From NCBI GenBank assembly GCA_031394735.1, contig JANMXI010000287.1, forward strand, positions 1 to 64,000: 64,000 nucleotides of DNA. Direction: 5' to 3'. The stretch comes from TMP-86 sp031394735 (lineage in GTDB: Bacteria > Pseudomonadota > Gammaproteobacteria > Steroidobacterales > Steroidobacteraceae). Positions 60,454 through 64,000 of this stretch are shown in pieces; the first letter of the stretch is position 1; every line of letters begins with the position of its first letter. Under the pieces are notes generated by a model. It saw nothing but the letters and a program-made list of their open reading frames with translations. It did not search any database and was not told the DNA's origin. A program made the translations under genes and the position numbers.

Positions 60454-61329
60454 GACCCATGCGCCAGCGCCAACAAATTTCCGAATCTCCTCAATCACAG
60501 GAGCACGCCCTCGCGCCACAACACTAAGCGCCGCCACAGTATCCGCATGCTTCAACCCAGGATAAACCCGCAGAGTGACCAAGACGCCTTTCGCACTCAA
60601 CGCCTCGGCCAGGTTGCGCGAATTCTTCGGCCGCACCGTCTCGTCCGCCTCTCCATGCAACAGCAGCATGGGGGGAGCACCGGCGCGCGCGAAATTGATC
60701 GGCTGGCTCAAGGGATACAGGTCGGCCGGGCCGAACATGTCGCGCGTGTCGTCTTCGGTGAGCGGTAAAAAGTCATACGGGCCGGACAGACCGATCACGC
60801 CACCGATGGCGAGGTCCGGCTTGCCGGCCGCCGTCAGGTAGCGCTGATCCAATGCCAGCAACGCAGCCATCTGGGCGCCGGCGGAATGTCCCATGAAATA
60901 CAGGTGCTTTGGATCAGCACCGAGTTCGGCCGCGTGATCCGCAGCCCAGACCGCAGCCTGCGCGGCATCCTGCATGAAGCCGGGCAGCTTCACCTGCGGG
61001 TAATGCCGGTAGTTCGGCAACACCACGACATAGCCCAGATCGCACAATGCCGCGGCGACAAAACGGTAGTCGGACTTGTCGCCGAAGCTCCAGCGGCCGC
61101 CATGCCAGAACACCACGATGGGCGTCGCGCTCCGCGAGTGTCGAGGCTTGTAGATGTCCAGACGCTGTTGCGGGTCGGTGCCGTAGGCGATGTCGGCCGT
61201 ACGGTCATAGGCACCGAAGTACGCCGGCGTATTCGCGGCGAACAATCCCAACCGGACACAGCCGGCCAATGCCAAACCCGCCACGCCAACCGCGGCGACG
61301 CGCACGAAGGAGAGAATTTTCAAACGCAC
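60442..61329 (-). CDS. Alpha/beta hydrolase lipoprotein (carboxylesterase-like)
   Basis: The 295-residue protein has a lipobox (LAGC, about residue 24), the HGGRWSFGDKSDYR oxyanion region of BD-FAE/hormone-sensitive-lipase-like esterases, the nucleophile in GHSAGA and a late Asp/His pair (LHGEADETV, PGLKHADTV). It is likely an envelope esterase. Its C-terminal codons lie inside the right arm of the inverted-repeat element, so the tail may differ from relatives. It starts one base after the HExxH gene. Confidence 0.88.
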   Translation of the reverse strand: MRLKILSFVRVAAVGVAGLALAGCVRLGLFAANTPAYFGAYDRTADIAYGTDPQQRLDIYKPRHSRSATPIVVFWHGGRWSFGDKSDYRFVAAALCDLGYVVVLPNYRHYPQVKLPGFMQDAAQAAVWAADHAAELGADPKHLYFMGHSAGAQMAALLALDQRYLTAAGKPDLAIGGVIGLSGPYDFLPLTEDDTRDMFGPADLYPLSQPINFARAGAPPMLLLHGEADETVRPKNSRNLAEALSAKGVLVTLRVYPGLKHADTVAALSVVARGRAPVIEEIRKFVGAGAWVGGN

Positions 61330-61330
61330 C

Positions 61331-61813
61331 TCACTGGCAGCATTGGAAGGTCAATTGCCCGACACGGTCGGTGATGTGATGGTGCGCAAGCCACAGTCGC
61401 GCATCGTCGGCATCGAAATGAAACCATTGCGCCGCGCTGCCGAGCCGGAAGCTATAGCCCCATTCGTCCATGTCGAGAAACATCTGCTCGCGCGAGTAGC
61501 ACTGCAACTGATCGCCCATCAGCACCTGAAGATAGCAGACCGCGGTTTCCTCCTGCACTTCGCCCTGCGCATCGGTATGCAATTGCGCGCGCCGTTCCGG
61601 CGACATGCAGACGAAATGCGCCGACTCGTGCAACACCGAATGTACCGGCGTGTCCAGGCGCGCGTACAGACGGTCGACGATCAGCCCGGCCTCACGCTCT
61701 CCCCAATACGAGCCGGGGATGATTTCCTGCGGAGCCACGAGCTGCAACTGCAATCCGTAGCGGTCCAGCAGCCCGTGGACGGCGAAACGGTCGATATGCT
61801 GCAGCAGGAGCAA
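61331..61813 (-). CDS. Putative HExxH metal-dependent protein
   Basis: The 160-residue product has a zinc-protease-like site HESAH (62-66) with two later glutamates (EE at 88-89 in EVQEETAVCYLQ), as in gluzincins. I recognise the layout but not a named family. The start is a TTG at 61813 preceded by AAGGTG; an alternative later start is possible. It lies between lptE and the hydrolase gene on the same strand. Confidence 0.68.
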   Translation of the reverse strand: MLLLQHIDRFAVHGLLDRYGLQLQLVAPQEIIPGSYWGEREAGLIVDRLYARLDTPVHSVLHESAHFVCMSPERRAQLHTDAQGEVQEETAVCYLQVLMGDQLQCYSREQMFLDMDEWGYSFRLGSAAQWFHFDADDARLWLAHHHITDRVGQLTFQCCQ

Positions 61814-61837
61814 TGGAGCACCTTGGCCGTGTCACTG

Positions 61838-62341
61838 CTACTTCAGGCTTGCCAGACGCCGGGTCGCGATGATGGCCAGCTCGCGCGCCATCTGCACTCG
61901 CAGCACATCCTCTTCGTGTTCCTTGGCGAGCAGTGCATTCTCATCGAAGCTGTAATCGCGGGACAGACTCAACACCTGCGGCGCCAGCAGTTCCTTCTCC
62001 GCGCTGCGCACCGTGATGGTCACGGTGTAGGTGAGTTCGTACTCCGTGGGAATATTGCGCGCCGACACCGACAGCACGCGTTGCTCCACGGCATCGTGCG
62101 TCACCTCAATGGTGGCGCTGGCGGAATCGGCGCTCGTCTGCAGGACCGCACCCGAATCCGTCAGGTGCCGTTCGAAAGCGCGCGCAAAGTCGGTGTAGGA
62201 ATCCTTGAGTTCCAGATACGGCTTCGCCATCACCGCCGGCAACGGCTCACTGCCCGCGAGACGGAAGCCGCACCCGGTCATGGCCACGAGCATCACGGCA
62301 AGCGCGGTGACACGAGTGACGACGTTCAAGCGGGCGCGCAT
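61838..62341 (-). CDS. lptE: LPS-assembly lipoprotein LptE
   Basis: LptE plugs and folds the LptD barrel that inserts LPS. The 167-residue protein has the lipobox MTGCGFRLAG, ending with the family's EKELLAPQVLSLSRDYSFDENALLAKEHEE region split across strands and VLRVQMARELA. It follows leuS by one base. Its usual downstream partner holA is not here but 33.6 kb to the left. Confidence 0.93.
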   Translation of the reverse strand: MRARLNVVTRVTALAVMLVAMTGCGFRLAGSEPLPAVMAKPYLELKDSYTDFARAFERHLTDSGAVLQTSADSASATIEVTHDAVEQRVLSVSARNIPTEYELTYTVTITVRSAEKELLAPQVLSLSRDYSFDENALLAKEHEEDVLRVQMARELAIIATRRLASLK

Positions 62342-62342
62342 C

Positions 62343-64000
62343 TCACGCCACCACGACGTTGACCAGTTTGCCGGGCACGACGATGACCTTGCGCACCGTC
62401 ATCGCGGCCACAAATTTCTGCACATTGGCGTCCGCCAGCGCCGCGGCGCGCACCTGCGCCTCATCGGCCGAGGGTGAAACCGAGATCCGGCCGCGCAGCT
62501 TGCCGTTCACCTGCACGACGATTTCCAACATCGATTGCTTGAGCGCTTCCGCATCGGCCAGCGGCCAGCGCTCGTCGATGATGGCCCGGGCGTGACCCAG
62601 GCAATGCCACAACGCATGGGTGGCGTGAGGAACGATGGGCGACAGACACAGCACCGCGATCTCCAACGCTTCCTGCGCGGCGGCACGCCCCTGCGGGCTC
62701 GAATCCTCGAACTTCGCCAGCGCGTTGAGCAGTTCCATCACCGACGCGATAGCCGTGTTGAAGGTTCGCCGGCGCGCAAAGTCATCGGTCACCTTGACCA
62801 GCGTCTGGTGCGTCTGCCGGCGCAGATTGCGCTGCGCCTCCGTCAGCGTACTGGTATCGAGCTTGCCCGGCAGGCCCGCACTCACATGGCTGTGCACGGC
62901 CTTCCACAGCCGCTTCATGAATCGGAACGAGCCCTGCACCCCCTCGTCCGACCACTCCAGCGTCTGCTCGGGCGGCGCGGCGAACATGGTGAACAGTCGC
63001 GCGGTATCCGCGCCGAACTGTTCCACCAGAGCCTGCGGGTCGACGCCGTTGTTCTTGGATTTCGACATGGTGACGACGCCACCGGACTCCACCGCTTGGC
63101 TGTCGGCGCGAAGTACCGCGCCGGTGCGCACGCCGTTGGCATCGGTGACCACGTCCACATCGGCGGGATTGAAATATTCCACGCGGCCCGAGGACGGTTT
63201 GCGGAAGAACACCTCGTTCAACACCATGCCCTGCGTGAACAGATTGGCGAAAGGTTCGCGCAGCCGGATGACGTTCAAGTCGTTCATTGCGCGCACCCAG
63301 AAGCGCGAGTACAGCAGATGCAAGATCGCGTGCTCGATGCCGCCGATGTATTGATCGACGGGCAGCCAGTAGTCGCTGCGCGCATCCACCATGGACTTCG
63401 CGTTGCCGGCACTGGCAAAACGCAGGAAGTACCAACTCGAGTCGACGAAGGTGTCCATGGTGTCGGTTTCACGGCGTGCCGGACCGTTGCAGCGTGGACA
63501 CTGGCACTCCAAGAAGGCGGCATTCTTTGTCAACGGATTGCCGCTGCCGTCGGGCACCAGCTCGCGCGGCAAGAGCACCGGCAATTGATCGTCGGGCACC
63601 GGCACATCGCCACAGCTCGGGCAATGCACGATCGGAATCGGGCAGCCCCAATAGCGTTGGCGCGAAATGCCCCAGTCACGCAACCGCCACGTCGTTTGCT
63701 TTTCGCCCAGATTTTTGGCGCTCAAGTCAGCGGCAATTGCCGTCACGGCGGCGTCGAAATCCAGACCATCGTAGGCGCCGGAGTTGTAGCAGCGGCCATG
63801 CTCGCTGTACCAGGGCTGCCATTGCACGGTGGAATACTCGCGTGACTCGACAGCGATGACCGGCACGATGGGCAGTGAATATTTCCTGGCGAACTCGAAA
63901 TCGCGCTCATCGTGTGCCGGCACTCCCATGACCGCACCTTCGCCGTAGGCCATGAGCACGTAGTTGCCCACCCACACAGGAATGCGCGCGCCGGTGAGCG
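62343..64000 (-). CDS. leuS: Leucyl-tRNA synthetase, partial (N-terminal part beyond window)
   Basis: The frame is open to the window edge and covers about 550 C-terminal residues. It contains the end of the CP1 editing domain (GAVMGVPAHDERDFEFA), catalytic-core text WRLRDWGISRQRYWGCPIP, the MSKSKNNGVDP signature and a C-terminal anticodon-binding domain. A zinc-like CPRC/CPSC pair is present. Gene order leuS-lptE is the normal one. Confidence 0.97.
   Translation of the reverse strand, partial: LTGARIPVWVGNYVLMAYGEGAVMGVPAHDERDFEFARKYSLPIVPVIAVESREYSTVQWQPWYSEHGRCYNSGAYDGLDFDAAVTAIAADLSAKNLGEKQTTWRLRDWGISRQRYWGCPIPIVHCPSCGDVPVPDDQLPVLLPRELVPDGSGNPLTKNAAFLECQCPRCNGPARRETDTMDTFVDSSWYFLRFASAGNAKSMVDARSDYWLPVDQYIGGIEHAILHLLYSRFWVRAMNDLNVIRLREPFANLFTQGMVLNEVFFRKPSSGRVEYFNPADVDVVTDANGVRTGAVLRADSQAVESGGVVTMSKSKNNGVDPQALVEQFGADTARLFTMFAAPPEQTLEWSDEGVQGSFRFMKRLWKAVHSHVSAGLPGKLDTSTLTEAQRNLRRQTHQTLVKVTDDFARRRTFNTAIASVMELLNALAKFEDSSPQGRAAAQEALEIAVLCLSPIVPHATHALWHCLGHARAIIDERWPLADAEALKQSMLEIVVQVNGKLRGRISVSPSADEAQVRAAALADANVQKFVAAMTVRKVIVVPGKLVNVVVA

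Noticed and set aside
1..64000. CRISPR arrays, prophage, integrase or transposase genes
   Set aside because: No regularly spaced direct repeats and no frame with integrase, transposase or phage structural motifs were seen, so the 28-60 kb block is not called a classical mobile element.

Overview
The window reads as chromosomal DNA of a GC-rich gammaproteobacterium, most likely from the Xanthomonadales/Nevskiales side (Steroidobacteraceae-like). That placement is inferred from a Clp/Vfr-type CRP homologue beside coq7, the block maf-rng-yhdP-nitrilase-tldD plus pmbA/yjgA, and many aerobic acyl-CoA, Rieske and P450 catabolic genes. No phage, integrase, transposase or CRISPR array is visible.

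Region 1 (1-28.2 kb) is housekeeping. It holds ygfA, an EVE protein, a tiny lysine-rich peptide gene with its own promoter and terminator, rpiA, kup plus a monooxygenase-like gene, rplM-rpsI-tRNA-Gln(CUG), coq7, a CRP-family regulator with an acidic tail, rpe, djlA, purC, a BtuF-like protein, yihY, pmbA/yjgA, purE-purK and an ExeA-type ATPase fused to an FHA domain. An 876-base stretch (16499-17374) follows with two small genes and a strongly structured, unexplained segment. The long leftward series holA-nadD-rsfS-rlmH-maf-rng-yhdP-nitrilase-tldD closes the region.

Region 2 (28.2 to about 60.4 kb) is accessory. In many gammaproteobacteria leuS-lptE-holA-nadD are adjacent; here leuS-lptE sit at 61.8-64 kb and holA at 27-28 kb, so about 32-33 kb separates them. 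The left junction holds five consecutive inverted repeats and the right junction a 199-base segment bounded by 30-base imperfect inverted repeats. The first half carries acyl-CoA and ring-oxidation genes (SDRs, nitronate monooxygenase, PaaG-like hydratase, P450, MDR reductases, acyl-CoA dehydrogenase, FadJ-like protein, thiolase). It is visibly decaying: one Rieske oxygenase has an in-frame TAA, a second has lost its middle and changed frame, and a TetR gene has a one-base frameshift.

The second half of region 2 (46.9-60.2 kb) looks like an iron and electron-transfer set: feoA-feoB-DUF6587 behind a Fur-like site, a DUF5916 outer-membrane protein, and a leftward operon (di-heme cytochrome c lipoprotein, porin, FMN-binding protein, four-helix membrane protein) that shares a strong Fur-like site with divergent apbE. 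A possible reading is an iron-starvation-induced, ApbE-flavinylated reductase supplying Fe(II) to FeoB; this is inference.

Region 3 (60.4-64 kb) resumes the leftward housekeeping series: alpha/beta hydrolase, HExxH protein, lptE and the C-terminal part of leuS, cut by the window end.
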